From assembly GCF_021869535.1 (NCBI RefSeq), contig NW_026262593.1:71264322-71328321 (forward strand): a stretch of 64,000 bases of DNA. Direction: 5' to 3'. A program made the translations under genes and the position numbers. This DNA comes from Mytilus californianus (lineage: Eukaryota; Mollusca; Bivalvia; Mytilida; Mytilidae). Below the pieces are notes generated by a model, which had not been told where the DNA came from, searched no databases, and was given only the letters and a program-made list of their open reading frames with translations. This document shows, piece by piece, positions 12,650 to 25,780 of the stretch. How positions within the stretch are numbered: position 1 is the stretch's first letter; every line of letters begins with the position of its first letter.

Positions 12650-13460
12650 AACATGTAAGTTATGCAAATATTCAAAGTCGATGAACCATGACTGAAGGTA
12701 CATTGCTAAACAATCTCCATGGAAATCAGATGTGCCAATATTAATACAACTGCATACCAAATACCATTGACTTATTATAAGTTGTTCCCTTTAAACAAAC
12801 CTAAACACAAACATTAACTTAAAAGTTTCAGTCAGTGAACCATGATGAGGGGGTGGGGCTATATAATCTCCATGGAAACAATACTTGCAAATGCCAATAA
12901 ATTTGCTTACCAAATATCATTGACTTAACATAAGCAGTTCCTCTTAAACTGATCTAATCACAAACTAATACATGTAAACTAAGCAAAAGTTTCAAAGTCA
13001 ATAGACCATGACTGAGGAGGTGGGGCCAAATATTCTTCATGGAAATGAGATTTGCTAATGCTTATACAACTGAATACCAATTAACATTGACCTTCCACTA
13101 ATGATTCCCCTTGAACTGAAAGTAATCACAAACTAATACATACAACTGCAAACCAAATATCATTGACCTACCACTAATGGTTCCCCTTGAACTGACCTAA
13201 TCACAAACTAATACATGCAAACCAAGCAAGAGTTTCAAAGTCAATAGACCATGACTGAGGGGGCAGGGCCAAATCATCTCCATGGAAATGAGATGTCCCA
13301 ATGCTAATACAACTGCATACCAAATATCATTGACCTACCACTAGTGATTCACCATGAACTAGACCTAATCACAAACTAATACATTGTTGACGCCACCACC
13401 GCCGAAAACAGCATACCTATGTCTCGCTTTTTGACTCAGTCAAGGCGACACAAAAACTAC
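12650..13460 (+). mobile_element. Related tandem-core element, diverged
   Basis: Four or five ~150-bp units with GTCAATAGACCATGACTGAG, CTCCATGGAAATGAGAT and ACCAAATATCATTGAC, ending in CACCACCGCCGAAAACAGCA and a TATGTCTCGCTTTTTGACTC / GAGTCAAGGCGACA-type hairpin. Same architecture as 10361 with different core sequence. Confidence 0.6.
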
Positions 13461-13554
13461 AGACTGAGTTTCACAAACCCAACCAAAAGTGGTGGGTGAC
13501 CTCCAGAAAGGTCAGCAGTTCCTGCTCCATGTGTGACAGCTCTGTCTTCTTACA

Positions 13555-13740
13555 TAAAGCAATGTGGAATCATTATTAATCATGGGATACCAAATTTCGT
13601 GGGTTTCGTGGATACAGGTGAACTGCAAATTTAAATGTTCAACGAAGTACATCTTTTCTACAGGCTTGATTATAAACTTTGGCAAAACCATGAAATCTAA
13701 CCCACGACAATAACTGAATCCACAGTAAATCATATCCAGT
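13555..13740 (-). repeat. 'cgtggat' MITE-like repeat, copy 4
   Basis: Reverse-oriented copy containing CACAGGTGAACTGCAAAT-like sequence, AACTTTGGCAAAACCATG and CCACGACAATAACTG, as in copies 1-3. Confidence 0.55.
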
Positions 13741-14794
13741 AATTCCAGACTAATATGTTTCAGACAGAAATCCATACCCCTTGAGAAATGCTGTTCAAGG
13801 AAACCTCATACTCCCTAAACCAAAAATAGAATTGTTCAAAAAATCTTTTATGTATTCTGAACCATTCTTGTGGAATAATTTGCAAATACCGTTAAGAAAT
13901 ATCACAATGTTGATTCTTTCAAATACAAAATAACAGATCATTTATTGAAATCAACCTGTTGAAAAAATATTGAAAACTGATTATGTCATCACGTTTGTTT
14001 TTTCATAACATTTAATTTTATCAAGTTGTATTGAACATTATCATTATACTTGACTTTTATACTAATGTATGCAGTGTATATGTTTGTATTTTGTTTATGA
14101 TTTTTTTTTTTATGATGAGGGCCTCAGGGAAGATTAGTTATACAGCTAAATGTGTAACCCTCTTAAAATAAAGTATTGTTGTTGTTGTTGCTAATATGGG
14201 ATGTTTCAAAAGTGGAGTGATAAATGTCTCTTGTCTAAGCCTAAGACAACTTAAGGACGTTCGCTACTCTGTTTCAACATAATAAGCTTTTTAAAAGACT
14301 GTTATAAATTGATAGTATATAAATAAAGGAACTAAAAAAGCAGATAAAAATGAAGGGTCCATGTGCATGTTTTCGAGATATAAGCCATCAAAAATTTGGC
14401 GGGAAATGATTCTCTCTAGATTTTTCATACATTTAACATTGGCACCTTTTTTCTGTCTAAAAGTATGAAAAAATAACAAGGATTTAATAAGATTTTCAAA
14501 GAAAGATGGCATTTTTAACTATATTTAATCAAATTATGAAAAGAAAAGTAAGGGTTAGTGGGCAAAAATGTTAAATAGCACTACATGGATAGAACCAGAG
14601 AATTCCAAATATCTGGCAAAAATTCAAAAACAAGAGGAGCGAACATCCTTAAGAAAACTTATCCTTCAGAGACCAAATGATATGGATGTAAGCAACAGTA
14701 GGTCATCAACAATGAGAAAAACCCATACTGTTTAAGTAAGCTATTAAAGGATCTGACATAACAAAATGTACATTTAACAATTCAAATGAGAATA
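13741..14794. other. Intronic, nothing recognised except a (GTT)n stretch
   Basis: TTGTTGTTGTTGTTG lies at about 14174-14190 after AATAAAGTA. No coding or structural signal beyond this. Confidence 0.35.
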
Positions 14795-14998
14795 AGAATG
14801 TGTCTAATTTGGCATTAAGATTAAAAAGATCATATCATAGGGAACATGTGTACTAAGTTTCAAGTTGATTGGACTTCCAACTTCATCAAAAACTACCTTG
14901 ACCAAAAACTGAAGCGGGACAGACGGACGGACGGATGAACGGACGAACGAACGGACGCGCAGAACGAAAAAAATAATGCCCATAAGTGGGGCATAAAA
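14795..14998 (+). repeat. 'tgccccactcgcac' repeat, copy 2 (5' truncated)
   Basis: Shares TAATTTGGCATTAAGATTA, AAGATCATATCATAGGGAAC, the GACAGACGGACGGACGG run and GGGGCATAAAAAT with copies 1 and 3. Confidence 0.65.
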
Positions 14999-15849
14999 AT
15001 TTATGAATAAACAAAAATGAAAGATAGAAACCAATGACAACTACAAATGTACTAAATTAAAAACTCCTGACTTGGGACAGGCTCATACAGAATGAGATGG
15101 GGGTAAACCTAATCATATTTTGGAGGCTCAATCTTTGCTTTACTAGTGGTGTAAATGGTGTAATTATGGTCTCATTCTTTGGTTTTTCTTTTTAAGTTTT
15201 ACCTGTATTACATTTTTCTTAGTTTGTTTATTCATACTCCTCTTGGACATGAAAGGGAATTCCCCTCAAATATCTGAGGAGTATTAGACCCACTTTAATT
15301 CAAAAGTGCCTTTTAATTATATACATGATTTAAATTAGAAGAACATTTTTTATCACTCACTCAGATCAAAAGTATAAACTTGTCAAGTTAATTTCACAGA
15401 ATATTAATCATTCTTTTATTCAAAAGAACATGTTTGCTAATTTTAAAAAGATGAATTATAAAAGTTGTTACATGAAATTGAATCCAAAAATGGAACAAAA
15501 ACTTGTTAACTTAAAATATATATTAACTTAGTCAAATAGATGAAAAGACAAAAATAGTGCATTTGTACTTCCTAAATTATTATATAATTTCTAAAACTGA
15601 ATTGCAAGATTTAAATTTTATTTTACAATTTTTAATGTGCAAAAATAGTATAAGGCACGGTAAGACCTCTTTTTTGCCCCAAAATATAGCATTTCAAAAA
15701 TTTGTTAAAACTGAAAACTTTTATCTCTTTATTGGAAAGAAGAATTACACTGCACATGCATCAGGTACCACTGACTGGGCATCATTAATTTCTTTGAAAT
15801 TACTGAAATCTTCAAAATTTTAGCATTTGTGCTTATTTTTAGATGGTTT

Positions 15850-15996
15850 TTGTCTAAAATGGAAGTGGCCGCATTTGTGTTCAGTCTTAATATTTAAATA
15901 TATGTTGTATTTGATGATGATACATAACTTATATAAAGGTTGAGACTGAACATGAATGCGGCCACTTCCATTTTCAAAAAAAAAGATTTTAGACTA
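15850..15996. repeat. Large imperfect palindrome
   Basis: GTCTAAAATGGAAGTGGCCG on the left pairs with CGGCCACTTCCATTTT and TTTTAGAC on the right; CAGTCT/AGACTG extend the arms. The stem is about 45 bp over a loop of about 55 bp. Confidence 0.6.
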
Positions 15997-17734
15997 AAAC
16001 CACATGAAAAGTGACGTTTTGTGGCATATTTGATAGATTTTTCATATTTTACATGAATTTAGATGTCTTTAATGACAAACCATTTCAAATCTTTTACATA
16101 AACTAATTGAATCAACTACAGAAGACACTTGAGTGTTTAAAAAATGTCAAAAACCTTTCATCAGATGTACTTCAATTTTAAGCCAAAATAAGCCCTTTAA
16201 CCGGACCTTCTCCTTTGCAAATTTTTTAATAGAGTACAAAATGTAAGTATGAATCATAAGTAAGTAACCTATACAAATTATATTGATATAATATTCAAAT
16301 TTAGCCATATCTAAATATATAATAATAAAAAAGTTCAAAACATTGCAAAGTTCATAAATCATGCATCAATCTCACAATAACCAAACCAATCATTGATCAT
16401 TTATTTCAATTACGGGTAATCAAATTACATATTGAAATGTTCAATTTATGTAAACAATGAAAATGATTTTGAATTTATTATAATAATATGAATTGAATAA
16501 TAAATTGATATTTGGCTCAATATTTAAATTCAATTTAAATGACGCACCAAATGTTGGTATTTTTCCAACCAAAATATTGGTATCAATATCTTTTATAATT
16601 TAATTTAATCATTCATTACTGAAACATGTTCAACACACAAATATATAAAAATGATTAAATAAATTCCTTTGAGATTTTTATATAACTTAAATACATATTA
16701 AACTCAAATCTTAAGATACATGTACCTATACATTACTGTCAAGGTCATCCATGTAAAATGCCTTTTGCATTCTGTTCCTCAGCGAAAAGAGGGAGACGAT
16801 ACCAGATAGAGAGAAAAACAATCGAAAATCAAATAAAAACAGACAACACCATGCACATGGCGTAACAAAGAGTGACAAAAATCTAAAACAACTTCCACAA
16901 AGCACTCACAGAATATCAAAGATAAAGCAAGAAGAATGGTGAATTGTCATGTGCTCTGGAAGGGTCAGTAGTTCCTCAGCTCAACTTTTATAAACGCTAA
17001 ATTGTAATTGCATAAAACTGTCTGATGCAAGAATCTATATTGTTTATAACTTTGCAAACATTTATAAATCAATGATAGCCTGATAATTGACATGAAAACT
17101 CAAAAGTATGTCAAAACAATGCTACACTTAGACCTCCTGACTTACTAAGTTACCGAAATTCATTAAATGAATTCACATAACAAATGTCCATGATGTATAA
17201 ATCTTGCAATCATACACTGACTTGCTTGCAGTTTGCTTGAGCATGCATGCAGAATTACATAATTATCTACTTCCTTGTGACAAGCATTTTGATAGTCTTG
17301 GATGCTTGCAGTTTGCTGAAAGTGCTGCAACCTGATGATCTACTAGCATACATTTATTTATAATGAGCATCTTGCAAAAAAAAAGATATTTGCTAGCAGC
17401 CTCCATACAGCAAACTCAAGTGACGAGCATTCTGGAAGCATGCAGATCGCTTTGGGTAATATAAGCATTTTTGTAAGAAGCTGAAAATTCCTAACTTACT
17501 AGCTTCAGGTCAATAACCATTGATAATCTTGGTTCTTGTCAAAGTACAGTAATCAGTTAAAACTGATTTTAAAACTTAAGGTTGTTTCAAATGCCATATT
17601 GTTCATAGATAATACAACATGAATAGAAACAATACCTTTAAAGGGCACACAAATTATTCATGATGGGTGAATCAAATTTTTTTTACATCTAAATAAGTTT
17701 ATAAACAACCACATAGATACTATATAAAGATAAA
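15997..17734. other. Intronic, AT-rich; one dispersed-repeat fragment
   Basis: A fragment at about 16785-17000 (GAAAAGAGGGAGACGATACC, ACAGACAACACCATG, GGTCAGTAGTTCCTC) is shared with 52190-52380 and 58585-58790. The rest shows no recognised feature. Confidence 0.4.
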
Positions 17735-18085
17735 GAGGTGGTATGATTGCCAATGAGACAACTCTCCACCAAAGACCAAAATGCATAGAAGTTAACAAAT
17801 ATGATTGCCAATGAGAACAACTCTCCTCCATCAGAGACTAAATGACATAGAAGGTTAGCAACTATGGGGGACTGCACAGCCTTCAACAATGAGCAAAACC
17901 CATAATGCATAGCAAGCTATTAAAAGCCCTGAAATAACAAAATATGGTAAAACAATTCAAAAGACAAAAATAACGGCCTCATTTAGGTGTAAAACAAAAA
18001 ACGAAAAAATAAATATTATATACAGCAACAAACGACTACCACTGAATAACAGGCTCCTGACAGAAACATACAGAATGTGGTGGGG
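17735..18085 (+). repeat. Mussel dispersed repeat, plus orientation
   Basis: GGTATGATTGCCAATGAGAC, AACTCTCCACCAAAGACCAA, a local duplication of the 'gattgccaatgaga' block at about 17800, and CAGGCTCCTGACAGAAACAT at the end. Confidence 0.65.
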
Positions 18086-18164
18086 TTTATTAATAAATAG
18101 CTTAATGCCTAGGATTTAACCTTGATGTCTAATTTCACTTATATTAAAATTTGAAAAAAACATG

Positions 18165-18437
18165 AAGGTGTCCATAGTACACAGATGCCCCACTCGCACT
18201 ATCATTTTCTATGTTCAGTGGACCGTGAAATTGGGGTCAAAAATCTAATTTGGCATTAGAATTAGAAAGATCATATCATAGGGAACATGTGTACTAAGTT
18301 AAGTCAATTGGACTACAACTTCATCAAAAAAATACCTTGACCGAAAACTTTTACCTGAATTAAGTGGGACAGACGGACGAACGGACACACACACCTAAAA
18401 ACATAATGCCCGTCTACTCTCGTAGGTGGGGCATAAA
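18165..18437 (+). repeat. 'tgccccactcgcac' repeat, copy 3
   Basis: GTGTCCATAGTACACAGATG at the start, GGGACAGACGGACGAACGG inside and CGTAGGTGGGGCATAAAAAT at the end. Close to copy 1. Confidence 0.7.
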
Positions 18438-18498
18438 AATGGTACCCTACCAATACTAATGAATCAACAGACACCATTTGCAACACTAACAACAAGAA

Positions 18499-19588
18499 GA
18501 GTGCACACGCTGAAATGTCTCGCCTTCTTTAAATTTACTAATCATTGATATTATGTTGATAGTCCTAAATATAAAGCTTTATTACAACTGTCACATAAAC
18601 TTAACATTAACCAAGTAAACTAAACATTTACCAATGAACCATGAAAATGAGGTCAAGATCAGATGAACCATGCTAGGCAGGCATATACAGCTAACAATTC
18701 TTCCATACAACAAATATAGTTGACCTATTGCTTATAGTTTAAGAAAAACAGACCAAAACACAAAAACTTAACACTGAGCAATGAACCTTGAAAATGAAGT
18801 CAAGGTCAAATAAAACCTGTGTGACTGACATATAGATCATAAAATATTTCCATACACCAAATATAGTTGAACTATTGCATATAGTATTAGAAAAAAAGAC
18901 CAAAACTCAAAAACTTAACTTTGACCACTGATCCATGAAAATGAGGTCAAGGTCAGATGACACCTGCCAGCTAGACATGTACACCTTACAATCATTCCAT
19001 ACACCAAATATAGTAGACCTATTGCATACAGTATAAGAAAAATAGACCAAAACACAAAAACTTAACTATAACCACTGAACCATGAAAATGAGGTCAAGGT
19101 CAGATGACACCTGCCAGTTGGACATGTACACCTTACAGTCCTTCCATACACCGAATATGCTAGACCTATTGCTTATAGTATCTGAGATATGGACTTGACC
19201 ACCAAAACTTAACCTTGTTCACTGATCCATGAAATGAGGTCGAGGTCAAGTGAAAACTGTCTGACGGGCATGGGGACCTTGCAAGGTACGCACATACCAA
19301 ATATAGTTACCCTATTACTTATAATAAGAGAGATTTTAACATTACAAAAAATCTTAACTTTTTTTTCAAGTAGTCACTGAACCATGAAAATGAGGTCAAG
19401 GACATTGGACATGTGACTGAGGGAAACTTCGTAACATGAGGCATCCATATACAAAGTATGAAGCATCCAGATCTTCCACCTTCTAAAATATAAAGCTTTT
19501 AAGAAGTTAGCTAACGACGCTGTAGCCGCCGCCGGATCACTATCCCTATGTCGAGCTTTCTGCGACAAAAGTCGCAGGCTCGACAAAA
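18499..19588 (+). mobile_element. Tandem-core 'pearl'-like element, copy 2
   Basis: Nearly identical to 10361-11587 in both flanks and units but about 130 bp shorter, because one internal unit is missing. Same 3' end with CCGCCGCCGGAT, GTCGAGCTTTCTGCGAC and the TCGCAGGCTCGACAAAAA tail. Confidence 0.75.
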
Positions 19589-21350
19589 ATGCATGAATGT
19601 CGTGAAAAGCCTACCCCACTTGTCCTTCAAAGTATCAGAAAATAGGAAGTAGGTATCTGACAGATCCCAAAGTGCACAGAGGTTTACGACTCATCACCAT
19701 TAACATGATTAGCTGACCAAATATGAAGAAAGTATTGGAGAAATATTTGATGTTTTAAGTTAATTCAACATATTTAAATATTCAAAATATCAACAAACAT
19801 GCCAAAAGTCCACACACATTACAACTCATTACTGTAAAGGTGCTGGTTAAATCTAAGTCATTCAGTTCAGCAGTGTCTGAGAAAAATGTGACAAAAATAT
19901 TTTTTGTACAAATGGACAGACAAGGTGATTGCAAAGAAGCCACAACTTCTGGAACAGATAAAACCTCACCTGCTCACCAATGAAAAACAGAAAAAACCTC
20001 TACCAAGAGAAAAACAGAAAATACTAGTACTTAATCAAAAGAAAAAAAACATCTAGCTTGGCCCAAAAATACATGCAACACTTCTACTAAAACGAAATAG
20101 ACACACCTCAACTAACAGCCATTAGCTCTGCTAAAAGCAAAAAGGACAACACCTTATTTGGCATGGCCTACAATAGGCCTGGCCTTTACTCAAATTCAAT
20201 TTTAAATTTTCAAATGTGATCATAAATAAAAAGCAAACCTTTTCAATTAGAAGAAGCAAATTGTAAACATTTTACTTTACAAATACATAAAAGTCTTAAT
20301 TTACATGTTTCTTAAAAGTATTAACATTTTATAGGATTTTCAAAGCTATTGGGAGTTTTGATCTATTCAATTATAACTTGCAAGTAGACGACAAATTTTC
20401 CAAAACATACAACTATACAAAATAAATAATAAAAGTCATCTTTACAAAAGGTAATATTGATATTTTCCATAGATTTGACATAAATTATAAATTATTGAAA
20501 AAAGAAATTGACGCTCAGTTGAATTCCTTGTAAATTATACCTTTTAGTATTATGTATATATACAATCAATATTTACATTATTAGGAAGGGTTCAATAGAA
20601 ATTTTAACTAGGGAAGATGAAGCACATATGAGGCCAGTGAAGCGATATAAATCTTAAGCTTCTATAAGACGATCTTGAATTTTTTTATTTTTTTTCCGTT
20701 ATTGTTGGAAGAGCCAATGACAATAAAATCAAGGCAGATGATATATGGTTACAAAACTTTCAGTGATTGCAGACCTGTCAACTATCCCGATTTATGGGGG
20801 ATATCCCCCATGAGAAGTGTTAACCTGAATTTTGAAATTCTTTATTATGTAAACTGAAGACCTCAAAACTGGCATTCAAATGAGTTAAAAGGGTATTTAA
20901 GCACATAGTATATTATCATTCAAACAATATAGTAGTAGATTAAGAACACTTAATTATGACAATATATGAGGAGCATTAGGTCCTCATGCACTTAAAATCC
21001 CCCATGGAGATTTTGAAAAGTTGGCAGGTATGTTATTGAAATTATTTTAATTAGCTAGAACAACATTTTTAATACAATTGGGAGATAAGGATAAGATTTA
21101 TTATAATTCATAATATGCATTACTTATTCTATATTTCTTTCTTCTTTGGAAAGGAGGGGGGATAAATAGTTTGTACTCTTGGTTAAAGTTAAACAAATGG
21201 ACGATCAAAATTTTCAAAATGTCAAAAGTCATGAAAAACAGACAGTTATAGCAAACTGCATGTAACTTACTTAGGTAAAAATGCATTCTTGCACAATACA
21301 AGTTAAAATAGCAGTTTTTTTTTGGTACCAGACCAACTGGAATAGGCTAC
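19589..21350. other. Intronic, nothing recognised
   Basis: AT-rich with scattered short frames. CCCCCATGAGAAGTGTTAAC at about 20805 and ATCCCCCATGGAGATTTTGA at about 20998 look like one small diverged repeat. No coding signal. Confidence 0.35.
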
Positions 21351-21359
21351 ACTTTTTAC

Positions 21360-21510
21360 ATTTGTCATTTCAGGGCCTTTTATAGCTGACTATGCAGTAT
21401 GGGCTTTACTCATTGTTGAAGGCTGTACGGTGACCTATAGTTGTTAATTTCTGTGTCATTTGATCTCTTGTGGAGAGTTGTCTCATTGGCAATCATATCA
21501 GATCCTCTTT
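21360..21510 (-). repeat. Mussel dispersed repeat, fragment
   Basis: Contains TTTCAGGGCCTTTTATAGCT, GAAGGCTGTACGGTGACC and GAGTTGTCTCATTGGCAATC. Confidence 0.6.
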
Positions 21511-22227
21511 TTATATACACTGCACAGATAAAGAAAAAAATATAAAAGTCTTAAGATTTTAGCAATGATACTTCAAAATATTTGTTGATAGTCAGATAGA
21601 TACAAATCTCAAGTAAATGTCAATTACTGGAAAATAATAAAATCAATGTTTGTATATGGAGTACTGTATATATGATGTATTTAAAAGTGAGAGAATCATC
21701 TCATTAAATTTCTTTTCTGTTTCCTGTTTTGATTGTTTGAACAAATCATCATACACTTGCCTGGTGCAACAACATTCTAAAATTGTCAAAGAAAACAGGG
21801 AAAAAATGTCCTACTTTGATGCTGTATTGAATGAATAGCTTTTGTAACTAGGTAACCAATCATTAACTACCTCAAAGAAAAACATACCGAATTAGGTAGA
21901 AATTGATTTAATAATGTTTACCTATTAATACAATTTGTTAGAAAAGATAACTTTGAGAGTTCTGGCTTTTCACCTGAGACAAATTCATCAATGGAAATGT
22001 AAAAAAAAATGTTTACAATAGTTACGTGCAAACACAGCTATGATAACACATGTATGAGGCTTGGAATAATAAATGACCATTACTAAATATTGATTTGTCA
22101 AATGAAAAAATAAGTACAACTTAAACGTTTAAATTTGAAAGTATATGCACAGTTGTCGAAACTATGCATTTAAAACATGTAAAAGGAACCAACCATTCTT
22201 CTTTTGGTGAGGAGTAGAAGATGATAA

Positions 22228-22230
<3 letters not shown>

Positions 22231-22259
<29 letters not shown>
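22231..22259. repeat. (TA)n microsatellite
   Basis: About 14 TA units. The overlapping open frames with Ile-Tyr runs are artefacts of it. Confidence 0.8.
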
Positions 22260-22439
22260 TCGTGATTTTAATTTCTTGAAATGAAATAAATTGTTTGAGT
22301 AAACAGGAAGAGAGAAAAATAAAAGAAGAATGTGTCTGAGCCACTCTGAGGACACAAATGCCCCCGCTTAAGCTTTGCAATTTTTCAAGTTAAAAAGGGG
22401 CATATATGAGTTATGTTTTCTGCTTTGTATCGATCTGAT

Positions 22440-22835
22440 GAGCTAAGCCTTTTTCGACTGATTTTTACAGTTTGTTCTTACATGTATGTTGTGCTGTTAC
22501 ACCACTGTCCCAGGTTAAGGGGATGGTTGAACTCTCACTTAAACCCCGTCACATTCATTATGTGCCTTATGTCCCAAGTCAGGAACCTGTAGTTTAGTGG
22601 TTGTCGTTGGTTCATGTCTGTCATATTTGTTTTTCATTAATTGTTTTGTTATAAACTAGGCCGTTAGTTTTCTCAATTGAATTGTTCCATATTTTTCATT
22701 TCGGGGCCTTTTATAGCCAACTATACGGTATGGGTTTTTCTCATTGTTGAAGGCCGTACAGTTGCCTATAATTGCTTAAATCCACTTTATTTGAACTTTG
22801 GTGGATAGTTGTCTCATTGGCAAGGCATATCTCTT
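22440..22835 (-). repeat. Mussel dispersed repeat, longer copy
   Basis: CACCACTGTCCCAGGTTAAG, GTCCCAAGTCAGGAACCTGT, GGGGCCTTTTATAGCCAACT and AGTTGTCTCATTGGCAAGGC, in the same order as at 6740 and 31630. Confidence 0.65.
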
Positions 22836-24090
22836 CTGTACATGCACCTTTGTAAGAAATTAGAACTGGTAGGCTATACTGTTAATGATTTCAAGAAATT
22901 GTAACTGGTTAAAATTTCTACACAATGACACATGTAATTGTTTATTTAAAATTAAATGATAAAAAAAAACATTAAAAAACAAATACAAAACTTTAGTGTC
23001 AGGCTGTGTCAGCACGAAAAGTTATGTTTTTTTTTTGGTGAACCTGAGACATGTAAACAGATTATAAGTCTTTAAGTTTAGCCTTTAATTTTAGGTCTCA
23101 AGTTTATTTCTTGTCTAGTTTTAATTTGTCTTCTATTCCTAAAAAATATTTGTTCCTATAATGACCTTCCCCAAATACCTGGTAGCAACTTACAAACAAC
23201 AACCAACGACTTAGTTATAACACTAGTATGTCCTTTGGAATTTGACATGTAATTAATTCAACTTAACTATTAGCTAATTTCAATCTTTAAATAATGTAAG
23301 AATAAAAATTTATAATGAAAGCCTTTTAAAATTTAGATTTAAGAGCTTAAAATCAATTCTAGCAACTGAGATTAATTTAATGCATAACTTGAGAATTTAC
23401 CATGGGCATTTTTTAAAATTATAAAAATAGTCTTATGTCTAGCTATGATAACTGGCAATGAGGATTAGAGAAATTGCTTGTGCGTTAAAAGGAAGTCAAG
23501 GCCACACACTGATCCAGGATTTGATGTGGAGGAGGAGGAGGAGCACTCCATTATTAGGAATTAGAGGACCTTATTTTGACACAAATTTGACAGTAATTTG
23601 ACTGTGTCTTATTTGGGGGGGAAAGGGGGGGGGGGGGGGGGGGGGCTTGGTGCCACAAGAGAATTAACCTTAATTTAGATTTTACAAGAATCCATAAACA
23701 AGATAGAATGAAATCTCTCATTTTCTCAGAAAAGGTGCTCCTGCAATTAGGGTTATCAATCTTATACTCCACATCCTGGATTCTATGTAGTCTCTTGCAA
23801 AGGAAGTTAGTCGCAGGACTTATTTCATTCTTCTAAAATTGAATTGAATTTGTAGTAATTCTCAAGCAGATTAATAAGACCCTTATTGACCCACTGTTAA
23901 CAGAATAAGCACACTCACAGAAAAAAGTTGAGGGCATCAAAAGGAAGTCTTGCTTAGCATATTCTACATTTAAGTACATGTACATGTATCTCTTGTGTAA
24001 CTTGCGTAAAAAAATAAAAAATAAGCATCTACAGTCTACAATGTTTTTTTTTTGCACATTATTTAGGGGGATACACAGGGTGCTCATTTC
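22836..24090. other. Intronic; poly-G tract, otherwise nothing
   Basis: A G-rich run lies at about 23615-23645 (more than 20 consecutive G). GGAGGAGGAGGAG is at about 23529. No gene signal. Confidence 0.45.
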
Positions 24091-24255
24091 CCAAATTCTA
24101 CTTTACCTTCTTTTTCATAGACCCAACTCTTTTTTACCCCCTATATCCCACATGATGGCCACATCCCACTATTTTTTAACCCCAAAATCTCACATCCCAC
24201 TATTTTTTACCCCTATAATATCCCACATCACAAAAATGTGTCATCCTCCTCACAT
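24075..24255 (+). repeat. 'atcccacat' repeat, copy 1
   Basis: Repeated CACATCCCACTATTTTTTA / ACCCCTATAATATCCCACAT phrases. A relative lies at about 50715-50830. Confidence 0.45.
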
Positions 24256-24645
24256 ATGATTATCTACATGTGTATCTTAATTTTGACAGCTAAAAGTTAA
24301 GTTGCAATGTTCCTAAGTAATGATCTTCAAGGTTATAAGTGAAATGCAATCACCAGCTGTTTGGTAATTAAAAACAGATGTAAATGTTCACATCTATACA
24401 TAATACTATGTTCATTATTTTAACAAATGTTATATATTAAACTGGGACTATATGCTGGCCTCCAAAATGTTGTCACAGAAAAAGCACCAGCATAAACTAT
24501 GAGTTGCCAGTTTCAAAATAGTTGTGCCATGTTCAATATTCAGGCATGCATCATATCTTGTTATGCCTTTATTAGCAAATAACGTAATAAACATCAACCT
24601 GCAGAGTTGCCATTCTTTTCCTCTCTTTACAAATATAAGAATAAG

Positions 24646-24770
24646 GAGATGTGGTATGATTGCCAATGAGACAACTATCCAACAAAGTTAAAAAAAAATG
24701 AAGTGGATGTAAACAATTATAGGCAATTGTATGGCCTTCAACAATGAGAAAAACACATACTGTATACGTA
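24646..24770 (+). repeat. Mussel dispersed repeat, fragment
   Basis: GAGATGTGGTATGATTGCCA, ATGAGACAACTATCCAAC and GGCCTTCAACAATGAGAAAA. Confidence 0.55.
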
Positions 24771-25780
24771 TAGTTGTTTTCTTTGTTATTTCTTTTAAAA
24801 GATCATTAATCTTAAGCATTCTATGTATTTCAAATATGAAACTACTTTTTCTTAAGCATGAATAAAATATTTAATTTGGGAGGGCTTAATACCTGTATTT
24901 GTTAAAGTGTTGTTCAATAGGATTAAATTTACAAACTGAAATCAGCTATAATTACTTACATGAAACAAACCTATCGGTACATTTAGGAATTTAAAATACA
25001 TGTAGGAAAAAATTTAGACATTTTTGCATTTTAATTTTTTTTAAGGAAAAAAAAAGGTCACCTTCAACACATATCATTACAATACTGTAGTAGCAAAAAC
25101 TAAATATGTCTGGCAGCAACAAATATTATTTTATTTCTTGTGATGTCAATCTATTTTGCTTTTGAAACATACAATGTATGTACAAAAAAATGTATGTTGC
25201 CACTTCAAACAGTTTTCCCTTAAAGGTTCAACCTTAAAATTTAAAAAGTAAACATATACCAAAAATAAAAAAACACACAAACCAATAAAGCAAAGACAGA
25301 AAATGGCCTAATATTTCAACAGAAAAGGTCTTTGTTATGGGTTCTTGATTTATTAGTCTTGATTTTAACAGATTTAAATACATGTATTTAAACTTGTGTA
25401 AATCATACATTCTTTTATGAAAACATATCAAGAAATGATAAAATAAATCATTAAAAATCACGGTAACAGCACATGTTGAATCGCCCTACACAAGTTATGA
25501 ATTTTATTTCTAAGTACATATCAGGAATTACGTTTACCAGATTAACTTTAAATGCTGATTATTTTGACAACGTAGACAAACATTGCCCAGTTTATCCAAG
25601 GTTTAAATACCAGTACAAAAAAGCACAATCCAGAATATCCTTCCTCATTCTTCATAGAACATATAATATAGATAAATTTAAACCTTTAGTAATCTATGGC
25701 TTCTTAATGCATCCAGGTCAAGATAAATTTGTCTTGGCATGTTTCTGTATGTAAAGATATCACGATCTATAAGTAACGTT

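Noticed and set aside
22162-22380. ORFs with an Ile-Tyr repeat
   Set aside because: Translation of a (TA)n microsatellite.
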